From assembly GCF_905404315.1 (NCBI RefSeq), contig NC_066310.1, positions 1,488,001 through 1,552,000 on the forward strand: a stretch of DNA of 64,000 bases, written 5' to 3'. Shown piece after piece: positions 22,294-32,515 of this stretch. Positions within the stretch are counted from its first letter, which is position 1. The number at the start of each line of letters is the position of its first letter. A model generated the notes under the pieces. That model ran no database searches and was not told the origin of the DNA. It was given only the letters and a program-made list of their open reading frames with translations. The position numbers were made by a program, and so were the translations under genes. Origin of the DNA: Leptidea sinapis (lineage: Eukaryota; Arthropoda; Insecta; Lepidoptera; Pieridae).

Positions 22294-23607
22294 ATGGGCA
22301 CAGACGCCGCATCAGCAGTGTCTGCCCAATCAGTCAGCAGACTGGAGGCAGGTTGGACCCTCGTATCTTACAAGGGCCGAAACCAAAACAAACCCCGAAT
22401 AGGGGAGAGTCACTCGGCACATGACAACACAGATCACCATCGACCCAACAGGAGGCAAAGGCGCATAGCAGCTCGCCTTCGCAAGGCCAACGCTCAGAAA
22501 GCTAGCGCCTCAATGCCCTCCTCTGAACCCGAACCGCAACCCAGCACCTCACGAGGTTCGGATATGCCGGTCAAGCAAGCCCGGTATGATCCTAGGAAGG
22601 CCCCAGACAACCGAGGGCCTCCTTCCAACAAAGCAGGCAGAGTAGCCCAACCCTCGACATCCACCAAACGCACTCGCTTGGATGACACCAACTCTCGGAG
22701 GGGTGACCACAAGAGGGCCAAATTGTTAAATCGGCCCAAACCGACATCATACGCCAACGCTGCGAAAACCGACCCTGTTGTGGCCATAACATCTACCACT
22801 ACAGGGCATATTGACACGAATATGGCACAGCTTATACAAAGCAAGCTTGAAGATAAGCTCATGACAGCCATGATGGCCGCTATGAGTGAAGACAGAGAAG
22901 GGCCTGCGTTTCTGGGCAAACCCGTCTATGATGGGGGCATCCTAAAACTGTGGTGCTCTAATCTTAAAACATTGGAGTGGCTGAAAACAGCTGTCCCGGA
23001 AATCCAACTCCCTAACGGTGACACCCTGGCAGTAAAAAACATCTGGGAAATTCCCAACCGCGTCAGGTGTGGCATTCTACTACCAGGTGAATGGAAGGAC
23101 ACCAAAGCAATCGGCGGGATGCTACGGTTCCAAAACTCTTGGGCCAAAGTAGACAGCTGGTTGTTACACGCCCTTTATCACCACAACGACCACAGCTTCA
23201 TCGTGGTAAGCATCCCGGAGGACCAAATCCCCAAAATCTTGGAGCATGAGCGCCGGCTTTCATTCATGCTGGGCTCAGTATATCTGAAGTTCCAGGGGCC
23301 AGGAGGTAAATACACCGAGACCCCCTCCTCTAAGGATACAAACGGTGAGGCATTGACAACAACAGGGAATAATATAGACGACAGTGATGCACTGCCGGAA
23401 CCCATGGACGCTCAAACAATTGACCCAGCAGACGGCAACTGCGCCACTAGCTCTCCCTCGGAGCAAGTGCTCGACAGCCTAAAGGAGCTCGAAGAGCTTC
23501 TGGTGGCGGGCACCAAAGGCGATGCTGACTGCACCAAGGGCATTGAAGAGCTCTGCATCGGGGATGGCGAGGAGGGTGTGCTATCCAAAGATGGCATCCC
23601 CTTCTAA
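22294..23607 (+). CDS. LOA-like element ORF1 protein
   Basis: This intact 437-codon frame is the ORF1 product, expected to bind element RNA and help form the ribonucleoprotein. Residues 1-170 are basic and low-complexity, with patches such as RPNRRQRRIAARLRKAN and KRTRLDDTNSRRGDHKRAK. A folded region of about residues 205-345 has hydrophobic blocks (GGILKLWCSNLKTLEWL, IWEIPNRVRCGILLPGEW, HSFIVVSIPEDQIPKILEHE) that resemble a domain seen in insect mobile-element proteins, possibly DUF4780. The C-terminus is acidic. No CCHC zinc knuckles are present, unlike many Jockey and I-type ORF1s. The first ATG follows an in-frame stop at 22264. The last 17 bases overlap the start of ORF2, so ORF2 translation probably depends on reinitiation or a frame change. 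Confidence 0.85.
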   Translation: MGTDAASAVSAQSVSRLEAGWTLVSYKGRNQNKPRIGESHSAHDNTDHHRPNRRQRRIAARLRKANAQKASASMPSSEPEPQPSTSRGSDMPVKQARYDPRKAPDNRGPPSNKAGRVAQPSTSTKRTRLDDTNSRRGDHKRAKLLNRPKPTSYANAAKTDPVVAITSTTTGHIDTNMAQLIQSKLEDKLMTAMMAAMSEDREGPAFLGKPVYDGGILKLWCSNLKTLEWLKTAVPEIQLPNGDTLAVKNIWEIPNRVRCGILLPGEWKDTKAIGGMLRFQNSWAKVDSWLLHALYHHNDHSFIVVSIPEDQIPKILEHERRLSFMLGSVYLKFQGPGGKYTETPSSKDTNGEALTTTGNNIDDSDALPEPMDAQTIDPADGNCATSSPSEQVLDSLKELEELLVAGTKGDADCTKGIEELCIGDGEEGVLSKDGIPF

Positions 23608-26600
23608 GTGCAGCACCATCCAAATAAACCTCCACCATAGCGAAACCGCAACGGCCCAACTTCGGAAATGGTTGGAGTTTAACCCTACAGCTCTCGCCCT
23701 AATCCAGGAGCCGTGGATTAGGCGGGGCCGGATATGCCATCTCTCCAATATCGGAGGTAAGCTTATACATTACTCAGGACCAGAACACCCTAGAGCCTGT
23801 ATCTACATTTCTAATAATCTACATGTGCAACCCCTAACAGATTTTTGTTACAGAGACTTATGCGCAATAAAAATACTGGACAAACACATCCTTCCAACTC
23901 AGCAGAGAGCGATAGTGGTCGCCTCCGTCTATATGCCTGACGGGGAAGACCCACCGCCGGAAGAACTTGTCAAACTGGTGAACTACTGCGAGACAACCAA
24001 GAGCGAGCTTATTGTGGCTGCAGACTGCAATGCACATCACCCGCTCTGGGGCATGCAAACAACCAACAAAAGGGGTAAGCAACTTACTGAATACCTTTTT
24101 TCTACTAACCTTAATATTTTGAATGTAGGTTCAGAACCCACCTTTGTAAATAGGAGGAGCAAAACAATTATAGACATCACCTTAGCAACAGAGGGAATGT
24201 CTGATTATGTATCCAATTGGCATGTGTCGAAAGAAGCATCCTGCTCAGACCACAGATGGATACTTTTTAACCTGGAGGTAAACATCACTACACCACCTCC
24301 CAAGAGGAAACCCCGCAGAACGAATCTTACTCAGTACAAGTTGCTGATGGAATCGCGTCTAAAGGACGAAACACTCCCAGCCAGGATAATCGGAGTAGAT
24401 AACATCGAAAACCAAATAGCACAAATATACGAATTCATGACTGCCAGTTATCATGCTACATGTCCCCTCACCAGCCCTCAATCAGACAGACCAAGACCCC
24501 AGACCTGGTGGGGACCTGAATTAGAAAGGCTCAGGAAAAAAGTGAGGAGACATCTGAACCGCGCAATGAACACAGGCGATCAATACGACTGGGACATCTA
24601 CAAAGAGTGTAAGTCTGAATATAAGAAACGCATCAGATACAGAAGATCAGAAGGCTGGCGTAAATTTTGCAGCGATCCAATGCCATAACCAGGCCAACAG
24701 GGCAAGGAAATTAATCTCTAACCAACTCAGGCAAATCCTCGGATCCCTGCTGAAACCTGACGGTACATTTACCAACTCACCAGAGGAAACAGAGCGAGTC
24801 CTGACGGAAACTCACTTTCCAGGATGCAAAATAAATCAGCATATCGAGTGGGTAAATGAAAACATAACCGCTGAGGAAGCTGACTGGCAACAAGCACACA
24901 AGTTGGTGACAACCAATAAAATAAAGTGGGCTATAAATTCCTTTCACCCCTTTAAGTCAGCAGGACCTGATGGGATCTTTCCCGCCTTGTTGCAATGGGG
25001 AGGAGAAGGTCTCCACAACCGGCTGATCAACATTTTCAGGGCGTGTCTAGCGATACATCCCTAGGATATGGAGGGAAGTTAAAGTGATCTTCATACCTAA
25101 ACCAGGTAAAAGTGACTATTCTAACGCTAAATCTTACAGACCCATAAGTCTTACCTCTTTTACCCTGAAGACCCTAGAAAGGCTGTGTGAAAGAGAACTG
25201 AGGGAGAATTACCTTAAGAACATACCCCTACACCCCAACCAACACGCATACAGTCAGGGTAAAAGCACCGAATCTGCACTTCACGCTGTAGTGAACGTTA
25301 TAGAGGGCGCACTTTCGGAAAAAACCTTTTGTCTAGGAACCTTCGTGGACATTGAAGGAGCCTTCGATAAGACAAAATTTACAAAAATAAAAGAAGTAAT
25401 GCTTCTTTTACCGCCATGGAGTATGTACAACTCTGTCATCTTGGATTGAAAACATGCTCAAACACAGAGTGATATTACTATTTAGTAGTACTTTCATTTG
25501 AAAGTGAGACACAGAAAGCATTTGTAGCTAAAGGCTGCCCCCAAGGAGGAGTTATCTCACCTCTTTTATGGAACTTGGTAGTAAATGATCTAATTACCAC
25601 TCTAAACGAAAATCACTACTTTACGGTAGGCTGCGCAGACGACCTAACTATATTAATAAGCGGAAAGTTTGCCAGTACTATATGTGAAGTAACAAATGCA
25701 GCATTGAAAATCGTGGAAAGATGGTGCATAGATAACAACCTATCAGTCAACCCACATAAAACGGAATTGGTAATGTTCACAAACAAAAGAGTTCTGGGTA
25801 ACTATAAACTGCCAAAACTGTTTAACACCGAACTCCAACTAAACAGCGAAGTGAAATACTTAGGAGTTATACTTGACAGCAAGTTAAACTGGGCGGCCCA
25901 CTTGGAATCAAAAATAAATACAGCTACCGTAACCTTCTGGCAATGCCGTAGAATGTTAGGAAAGACATGGGGACTTGCCCCGAACATCGTACTATGGCTC
26001 TACACAGCTGTGATACGACCTATGATATGTTACGGCGCAGTTGTATGGTGGCCACGCACCAAGCTGAACACTACTTGTAACAAACTGCAACGATTCCAAA
26101 GACTAGCGTGTATGGCTATCACAGGATGTATGCGAACCACACCTACCGCGGCTGTAGAAGCTATGCTGAACCTTCCGGCTCTACACCTCTATATAAAACA
26201 AGAGGCGGCCTGCGCCGCACTAAGGTTGAAGACATTAAATCTTTGGAAAATCACTCAATCCCCACACCTAGAGGTTCTAAATGAGGTGATTGAAAAGGAG
26301 CCTCTGCTGTTGGCAGTAAGTGATAGATCTCCAAAGGAATACATATTCGATAAGAGATACAAAATACAGCTGTATGAAGAACTGAAAGAGGACCTCAGTA
26401 CAAAAGACCTCAGGATTTTCACAGATGGCTCAAAGAGAAGGTCGGGCACGGGATACGGAGTGTTCTCGGATGACCTAAATATAAGAATAGCTGCATCACT
26501 AGGAGCTCATAACACTGTCTTCTGACTGTCTTCATAAATCTGCTTGGGCAGAATGTATGGGTATCATAGAAGCAGTCACTGCTACTTTGACTCGAAAGGT

Positions 26601-27235
26601 AAAAGGTAAAAGACTACTCCATCCGCATCCTTTCAGATAGCAAATCAGTACTACAAGCCCTACAAAGCCACACTATCACCTCTAAGCTAATATACAACTG
26701 TCACCAATGTCTGAGGGAGTTATGCGAAAATAACAACCAAGTAACTCTTCAATGGATAAAGGGTCACAGTAACTCACGAGGGAATGATGCCGCTGATGAA
26801 TTGGCCAGGAGAGGCTCAGCGATGACAGCAAAAGGACCAGAACCAACTATCCCTCTCCCGCCTAGCTGGCCTACGAAGGTATACTGGATGGAAGTAAGTG
26901 GGTGTAGACAAGCAAAAGAAGCTCTACCTCAAATAGACCCCAAGCTCTCTCGCAAGCTAGTAAAACTTCCACGACCTAGGTTACGGAAAATAACTCATGT
27001 ACTAACGGGTCACGGCCCTTTTAACAAGCATCTGTTCAATATAGGTGTCACCGACAGCCCACTGTGCAGAGCCTGCACGGAGGCGGACGAAACGGCCGCA
27101 CACGTCATTTTGGAGTGTAGGAGTGTGGCCTCATACCGGGCCAAACACCTGGGGTCTCCGAGGACTCTCCCCGAGGTCATGGGTGACATCAGAGGTTTGA
27201 TACATTACCTTGAGGAACTGGGGTGGCAGGATTAG
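23591..27235 (+). pseudogene. LOA-like element ORF2: EN-RT-RNase H, frameshifted
   Basis: ORF2 would nick the target and copy element RNA there. The endonuclease (from ATG 23591) shows IQINLHHS, ALIQEPWI, AADCNAHHPLWG and SDHRWILF. The RT shows IFIPKPGKSDY, FVDIEGAFD (motif A), KGCPQGGVISPLLWN (B), CADDLTIL (C, with Cys before ADD rather than the usual Phe or Tyr) and VKYLGVILD. The RNase H domain shows FTDGSK, SDSKSVLQAL and GHSNSRGNDAADELA. A knuckle C-x2-C-x8-H-x4-C lies near residue 1165. The frame changes near 24675, 25050, 25400, 25500, 26525 and 26605. The stop is at 27233-27235. All domains are collinear and present, so decay or base-calling indels, not deletion, broke it. Confidence 0.9.
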
Positions 27236-27311
27236 CCGCCCTCCTCACCACGCAAAATAGGCGCGCTGTAGTCGTCGAGTTGCGGATAATAGCCCGTGAT
27301 AACCTATTACC

Positions 27312-27324
27312 TTACTTGTAATCT
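27312..27324 (+). repeat. Target-site duplication, right
   Basis: Exact repeat of the 13 bases at 21484-21496. It abuts the 5' end of a CR1-type fragment. Confidence 0.88.
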
Positions 27325-27727
27325 TCTGGCTGAATCACTTGGCATTGCGTAGAGATGTCGCTTCATTTTGTGTCTTCTACCGCATGTATCACGGGGAGTG
27401 TTCCGAAGAGCTGTTTAACCTGATTCCTGCCGCCGAATTACACCTTCACACGACACGCCACAAGTTAGGATATCATCCCCACCATCTGGATGTGTGGCGG
27501 TCCTCCTCAGTGCGGTTTTTAAGGAGCTTTCTTCCACGTACTACAAAGTTGTGTAATTAACTTCCTTGTGCGATGTTTCCGGGACGATACGACATGGGTA
27601 CCTTCAAAAAAAGCGCGTACACCTTCCTTAAAGGCCGGCAACGCTCCTGTTGTTACTCTGGTGTTGCAAGAGATTGTGGGGGGTGGTGACCCGTACCCTC
27701 GTTTGTCCTCCTATTCAATATAAAAAA
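27325..27727 (+). mobile_element. CR1/Jockey-type LINE 3' fragment
   Basis: The frame 27339-27560 encodes ALRRDVASFCVFYRMYHGE, HLHTTRHKLGYHPHH and SFLPRTTKL. It continues, with a stop where Trp is usual, into the PGRYD block and a 3' UTR with CAACGCTC, GTGTTGCAAGAG and TCGTTTGTCCTCCT, then an A-rich tail. This is the C-terminal end of a LINE polyprotein, and the best match in the window is the minus-strand copy at 57365-57805. The fragment is 5'-truncated immediately after the LOA target duplication. ATCTTCT at 27321-27327 recurs after the tail near 27729 and may be its own short target duplication. Confidence 0.8.
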
Positions 27728-27879
27728 GATCTTCTTTTAGTCAGTAGTAGTTAGTAAAACATTTACCTTACAGCTATAAAAAAAACAACGTAATTTTTTG
27801 TTTGGGCCAAATCTCATACCGCTGAGAAAAGTTAAATATTTTTGGCGTAACGTCAACCTAACCATTCCTTTTTTACCCG

Positions 27880-27965
27880 ACTTCAAAAAGGAGGAGGTTA
27901 TCATTTCGATCGGTTTTTTTTATGCATGTAGACCGATTACTCTGAGATTTATGACCTAGATCAAT
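27880..27965 (+). repeat. Family I repeat head
   Basis: CCCGACTTCAAAAAGGAGG followed by AGGTTATCATTTCGATCGG matches the head of the repeat at 14565-14830. Confidence 0.5.
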
Positions 27966-29390
27966 TGAAATTGAAATATAACTTAATATTATAAACAGCT
28001 TACTTACTGTAATAATTATTAAGGTTGTCTGGCTACGCGTGTCTGTCCGCTTGGGATGTTTTGTTCTCAACGAAGCTATCCCGCCCAAAGTCACGCGTGG
28101 CGAGTGTAGGTACTTACTATTAGATTTGGCTTGTCACCAACTTAAAACCTATCAATAGGTAGCACATATAAATAATAGCATTTTATCAATATTAAAGGTA
28201 AAGGTGTATTTAATTAAATTTTTAGTTATTTGATACTTATCAGTTTTTGAAGTCGTTTTTTTAAACGTAGTTTTTTTTCGTGTTTATGTTCCTCATACCA
28301 ACGTGCCAAAAAATCTTTTACCAAGGACACGTGTAGCGTCCTCCTAAGATATATTTAATGCCAAAATTGCCGAAAACCGAAAGCGGAGAAATTATGCATC
28401 TATCGGTGATGGATATTTGTTCCCTTTTTTGGTAAGACGATGGTGTCCTTGGGGTTCATCGGCACAATAACCCACTAAGGAGCTATCCAGGTATCATACC
28501 CATTTGAGAGGTGACCCAAGGTTCAGTACGTACAACTTATCCTCTGTCAGAGGATAAGTTGGATCATACAGAGAGGTAATGACACCAGCTTCATGGTCAG
28601 CTTACCTGCTATCTTTTTCTAAGGCATTTAGTAATTGATGTTTGTGTATTTTGTTGCATCACTTTGCTTTTGTAATTGAAATGATTTGTAAAATTAAATT
28701 TAAAATAAGAACCTGTAATACTATTCTGTTTTGAAAAGAGCAACCTTAGAATGTCTTGCTCGTTCTTCTTAAAGGAAATCTGCCTTCCGAACGAGCTGTA
28801 AGAAAAAAATTACATATTTTAATGCAATTTACCTACGAAATAAAAATATTTTTGTTTGTTCACTATTTGTAATAATTTTTTTTTATAGTTAAATACATTA
28901 TTTAAGTATTATTTTATATAAAGAGTATGATTTATTAGGTCATGTGTACACAAAAGTAATTAAAAAAGTACCAGAGTGTGTGTGTGCAAGATTGATATCG
29001 TATTCGATCGATTTTTACCACAAACCAAATAACATATTGTAATTGTCAGACTACTCATCGTTCACTGAAGTGTCAAATAGCTTGAGTATATATACTCGAT
29101 TACGCTACTCAGGCAATTAGCTCAAATGACACATAAACAATAAGGACGAACATGACGAACCGACAATTAAACATTATCTATGTATGTATATACGCTGTTG
29201 ATCGATGGCCCGCCGGAAATACTGCAGACGATGTAAAAAGACCTTGACAATTTTCCGTTTTACGCAGTTCCGTAGATTATTCACTGAAAGGGCGGTGTGA
29301 GTTGCGAGTATATCTCTACAGGGTTCAGCTGACAGTGGTACTATACTAAAACTCTAGTGGGTCCAATTTAGGTGTTAAAGTTATTTTTTT
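27966..29390. other. No gene; 29-bp palindrome at 28533-28561
   Basis: Mostly AT-rich. The patch 28285-28610 is less AT-rich and contains a perfect palindrome: CAACTTATCCTCTG, a central T, then CAGAGGATAAGTTG. No open frame or family was recognised. Confidence 0.45.
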
Positions 29391-29391
29391 T

Positions 29392-29478
29392 ACGGAAACT
29401 GGTGACCTGATGGTTATGTGGTCATCGCTGCCCATCTCTTGTGACACCAGAGGAATCACATATGAATTCAAAAGCCGA
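29392..29478 (-). mobile_element. CR1-type LINE 3' tail relic
   Basis: On the minus strand it has TTCCTCTGGTGTCACAAGAG and a GGTCACC-like end, matching the shared 3' UTR seen at 49680-49775. Only this short part is recognisable. Confidence 0.5.
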
Positions 29479-29494
29479 AGGAAAAGACGACTAC

Positions 29495-29788
29495 ATTGGT
29501 ACGAAGATTATGGGTTCCAAAACGGCGCTTATTTCTGCCCTGAGGCAGTAGTGTGTAAGCATTAGTGTTTCGGTCTGAAGGACGATGTAGCAAGTGAAAT
29601 TACTGGGCAAATGAGACTTAACATCTTATGTTTCATGTTGACGAGCGCAATTGTAGTGCCGCTCAGAAGTTTTGGGTTTTACAAGAATCCTGAGCGGTAC
29701 TACATTGTAATGGGCAGGGCGTATCAGTTATCATCAGCTGAACGTTCTGCTCGTCTCATCCCTTAGTGTCATCAAAAAAAATCGTGGC
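29495..29788 (+). repeat. Family A repeat, 5'-truncated
   Basis: The copy starts at GATTATGGGTTCC, lacking the usual head. It keeps the GCCGCTCAG...CTGAGCGG hairpin at about 29659-29698 and ends in TCATCAAAAAAAA. The flank GATCGAACCGGGG at 29793 is tRNA-like in style but isolated. Confidence 0.75.
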
Positions 29789-29994
29789 GAGCGAGGATCG
29801 AACCGGGGTTTCGTGGTGAGAGTCAACATTTCCAAAAAAGTAATTAATAGGTCTGTAAATAAATAAAGGTATTATTCTTTAATTAAACTTATTAGTTATA
29901 CGCCATATTTATAAAAATATTTGTGATACAATTTAATGACGTCTAGCGTCTTAACCGAACGGATAAATATAAATAAGAAGGTTAAATAAATGTT

Positions 29995-30065
29995 GTACGT
30001 CCGTTAGATATGTTCTTCTCTCTCTCACACTTTGTTCCTCTATACGTTAGTATATTGTAGCTATG
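29995..30065 (+). repeat. Family H short dispersed repeat
   Basis: GATATGTTCTTCTCTCTCTC and GTTAGTATATTGTAGCT match the minus-strand copy at 5025-5110. Confidence 0.55.
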
Positions 30066-30914
30066 ATCATAACAGTTATAATAGTTAACAACTATAAAGT
30101 CATTTATGTTATAAACTTATCACAATTCTTATGAATTACGATAAAATAGAATTGAAGGTAATATATTTTTGATTAAAATTTTATTTTATTCCCAGACCAG
30201 CAGTAAAATATTCACAACATTAAGGAGCTTTGTAACGTACAGATCTCTGTTTTGAACGTCATTAACATAACAGCGTGAATTGCTGCAAGTAAAGTGACCT
30301 TGAGACAGACCGACTAACGCACAAGCAGAGTTTATTAGCAAAGGGTGCCCGACCTTAATCAGGGCTGGACTGTGCTACTTCTTTTCACAAGGGCTATATA
30401 TTATTATTTGAATATATGATATGTATAATTATTATTAATTTTGATAGCTCTTTTTTTTGTTTATTATTGAACCAACGGTACACGAAAAGTATACAAATTC
30501 CAAAAATATACTCCCATGACCGACTACCAATTATAGCTTACACTATTTGAGGCACAACATTTAATGCCCTAATTACATATAAATGAAAACATAAATAAAA
30601 AAATTAAACTTATAAAGATTTTTTTATTGACGAAATAATATAATTATAAATATAAGGTGAAATATTAATAATATAATATATAATATTATATCATAAAGAT
30701 TTTGTGTTGTGTTTGTGCGTGTATGAGTGTATAATATGTGTAATTGCTATGTTGACTTTATTATAAGTTGGACGACTCCTGTGCTGTATTCTTATCAAAA
30801 TACGTGTTAGTTTAACAAATGATATTTTTTTTTTTTTATATTTCCGAACTAGAGAGCAGGAGCATATATATAGGGCAGCTAATAACACCCTTCCTTAGAT
30901 ACAGAAGGGAATGA
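30066..30914. other. AT-rich DNA, no gene
   Basis: Nothing recognised. Confidence 0.4.
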
Positions 30915-31125
30915 TTTTATGGGAAAGATATTTGCATTTCCGTGCGAGTGCTCTCCCAACTGAGCTAACCGTTCGAGTGACGTATCCTCATAAAATCTTG
31001 ATTGCTTTGTTCAATTCTCAGGTACAAATCGAATCAGGTACAAATCTTTAGCTCAGTTGGGAGAGCACTCGCTCTCGCGAGATGTCGTGGTTTCGAGTCC
31101 CTCTACGGTCATATTTTTTTTTTCA
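30915..31125. repeat. Family D inverted pair with tRNA-like modules
   Basis: Two tRNA-like modules lie head to head. A minus-strand one (about 30940-30985) has TTCCGTGCGAGTGCTCTCCC and GAGCTAACCGTTCGAG. A plus-strand one (about 31049-31112) has TTAGCTCAGTTGGGAGAGCA and TTTCGAGTCCC. They share GTACAAATC duplications at their junction. The plus copy ends in a run of T residues, a Pol III terminator-like signal. Confidence 0.75.
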
Positions 31126-31461
31126 AATTTTACTAATGTATAAAGTTGTTTATTGGTAAACTATGTTAATTTGGATTTGACCAACCAATAATTTAAATAA
31201 AAACCAGTAAAGGATATATGATATAGATGTGATTTGGAATGTATTTATTGTGGTGAGTATTGGGTAAGTGTAAAAATCGACGTAAGGTACTAGAATTATT
31301 GTTGTTTATCATGTCACCTGACAGGTGACTTATAGACCTCCTGCAAGTAACTATTAAATTAGTATTAATTTGAATGGCGGACGTGAAGCAACGCGTTAAT
31401 ATGGTGTATTTCATTATATTATCTAACTGTGGAACTCTTTACAAACTCCAATTTTTTTAAG
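31126..31461. other. No gene recognised
   Basis: AT-rich sequence. The minus-strand open frame 31193-31414 has no recognisable motif. Confidence 0.35.
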
Positions 31462-31600
31462 AGACATTACGGGATGAGACGAGCAGGACGTTCAGCTGAT
31501 GGTAATTAAGACGCCCTGCCCATTACAATACAGTGCCGCTCAGTAATCTAGAAAAACTCAAAAACTCTAAGCGGCACTGCAATTACGCTCGTCGCATGTG
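31462..31600 (-). repeat. Family A repeat, 3' half
   Basis: This minus-strand copy has the GACGAGCAGGACGTTCAGC end and the hairpin (GTGCCGCTCAG near 31543, decayed partner near 31570). It is cut off at CGTCGCATG, where family D sequence begins. Confidence 0.7.
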
Positions 31601-31602
31601 GA

Positions 31603-31800
31603 TGGTTGGTAGAGCGCTGGGATGTAGCTCTTCGTCGGGTTCGAGTCCCGTAACGCTCATAAATTTTGGTAACAAATTTAATTTGTGCCATTAATTCCAG
31701 AAGTTACCTCTCTAGTTCCGTGCGAGGGCTCTTCCACTGAGCCAACCATTTGAGTGACGTACCATTAATACATCTTGTAAAAGCTTGTTGGGCCACAACC
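31603..31800. repeat. Family D inverted pair, second
   Basis: A plus-strand tRNA-like module (about 31605-31662) has TGGTTGGTAGAGCGCTGG and GGGTTCGAGTCCCGTAACG. It is followed by AACAAATTTAATTTG and then by a minus-strand module (about 31708-31765) with GTTCCGTGCGAGGGCTCTTC and GAGCCAACCATTTGAG. The anticodon arm of the plus module is replaced by unrelated sequence. Confidence 0.7.
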
Positions 31801-32195
31801 TTAGTACTGAGTACCTTCATTAGATTGCTTTTTATTGCGATCAAAGTTCAACGTTAATAAAGAAAACTGTTATTAAAAGCACACGACATAAATGAGAGTT
31901 TCACCCAGGCGAGGTTCAGACGAAATAAAATAATTTGTTGTATAAAAAATAAAAAAAGCAATTATTTTTATTATAAAACCTTGACGCAAGTGATATATTT
32001 TTCACGAAATATCATATTAATATTATTATAATAATGGAAAGAAAAAATAACTTATATTTTATTTATTACCATTATCAGGCCTCATTTTTATATTACATCG
32101 CCTCAAATTTTTTCGTCCACCTAGTGCATGTCGCATTATAGCCGGAAGCGGAGTAGAGGTGAAGATAAATAATAAATTTCAGCTACTGCTTTCAA
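31801..32195. other. AT-rich DNA, no gene
   Basis: Nothing recognised. Confidence 0.4.
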
Positions 32196-32279
32196 GTCAG
32201 GTTGGCCAAGTAGTCTTAGGCGCCAGAACAAAACTCTGGTACCAGCGAGGGAGAGTAGATTCGAACCCCGCACCAGAAC
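32196..32279 (+). pseudogene. tRNA-Leu-like pseudogene
   Basis: The order GTCAGGTTGGCCAAGTAGTC, TTAGGCGCCAGA, a seven-base loop, TCTGG, a long variable arm and GATTCGAACC resembles class II tRNA-Leu. The D-loop GG is decayed, the anticodon loop is ACAAAAC and the acceptor ends no longer pair well. It lies about 30 bp upstream of a plus-strand family D repeat. Confidence 0.55.
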
Positions 32280-32307
32280 TGTTTTGTTGTATGAATAAGT
32301 ACAAACA

Positions 32308-32515
32308 TTTTCCTAATATGCAAATGTTGGGGTTGAGCAGGTTATCAACTGTAAAGTAGATCCTGTAGATGAAGACACAACCTGAGAGTTGAACAAGATT
32401 TATCAACGATACGTCACTCTAATGGTTGATTCAGTGGAAGAGCGCTCGCACGGAACGCCAGAGGTCGCAGGTTCGAGTTCATAAAATTTTGTTTTTCAAA
32501 TTTTATTTACGCTGA
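32308..32515 (+). repeat. Family D repeat with tRNA-like module
   Basis: The copy runs from TTTTCCTAATATGCAAATG through GTTGAGCAGGTTATCAACTG and CCTGTAGATGAAG to a tRNA-like module (about 32418-32482: TGGTTGATTCAGTGGAAGAG, CTCGCACGGAACGCC, GGTTCGAG). It ends CATAAAATTTTGTTTTTC. The last bases of the module are deleted. Confidence 0.75.

Larger units (their letters stand above)
21497..27311 (+). mobile_element. LOA-like non-LTR retrotransposon, near full length
   Basis: A 5815-bp element lies between exact 13-bp target duplications. In order it has a GC-rich 5' UTR of about 797 bp, ORF1 (22294-23607), ORF2 (23591-27235) and a short 3' UTR ending GATAACCTATTACC without a long poly(A). ORF2 has an AP-type endonuclease, reverse transcriptase, RNase H and a C-terminal CCHC knuckle. 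RNase H after RT is characteristic of the LOA, R1 and I groups, and the sequence style seems closest to LOA elements such as Lian or Baggins. Clade assignment is by recognition only. ORF1 is open but ORF2 has about six frame breaks, so the copy is inactive as read. Confidence 0.88.

Noticed and set aside
22494..22919. A 141-codon minus-strand frame inside LOA ORF1
   Set aside because: It is antisense to the intact ORF1, and its composition follows from the GC-rich coding strand. No motif is present.
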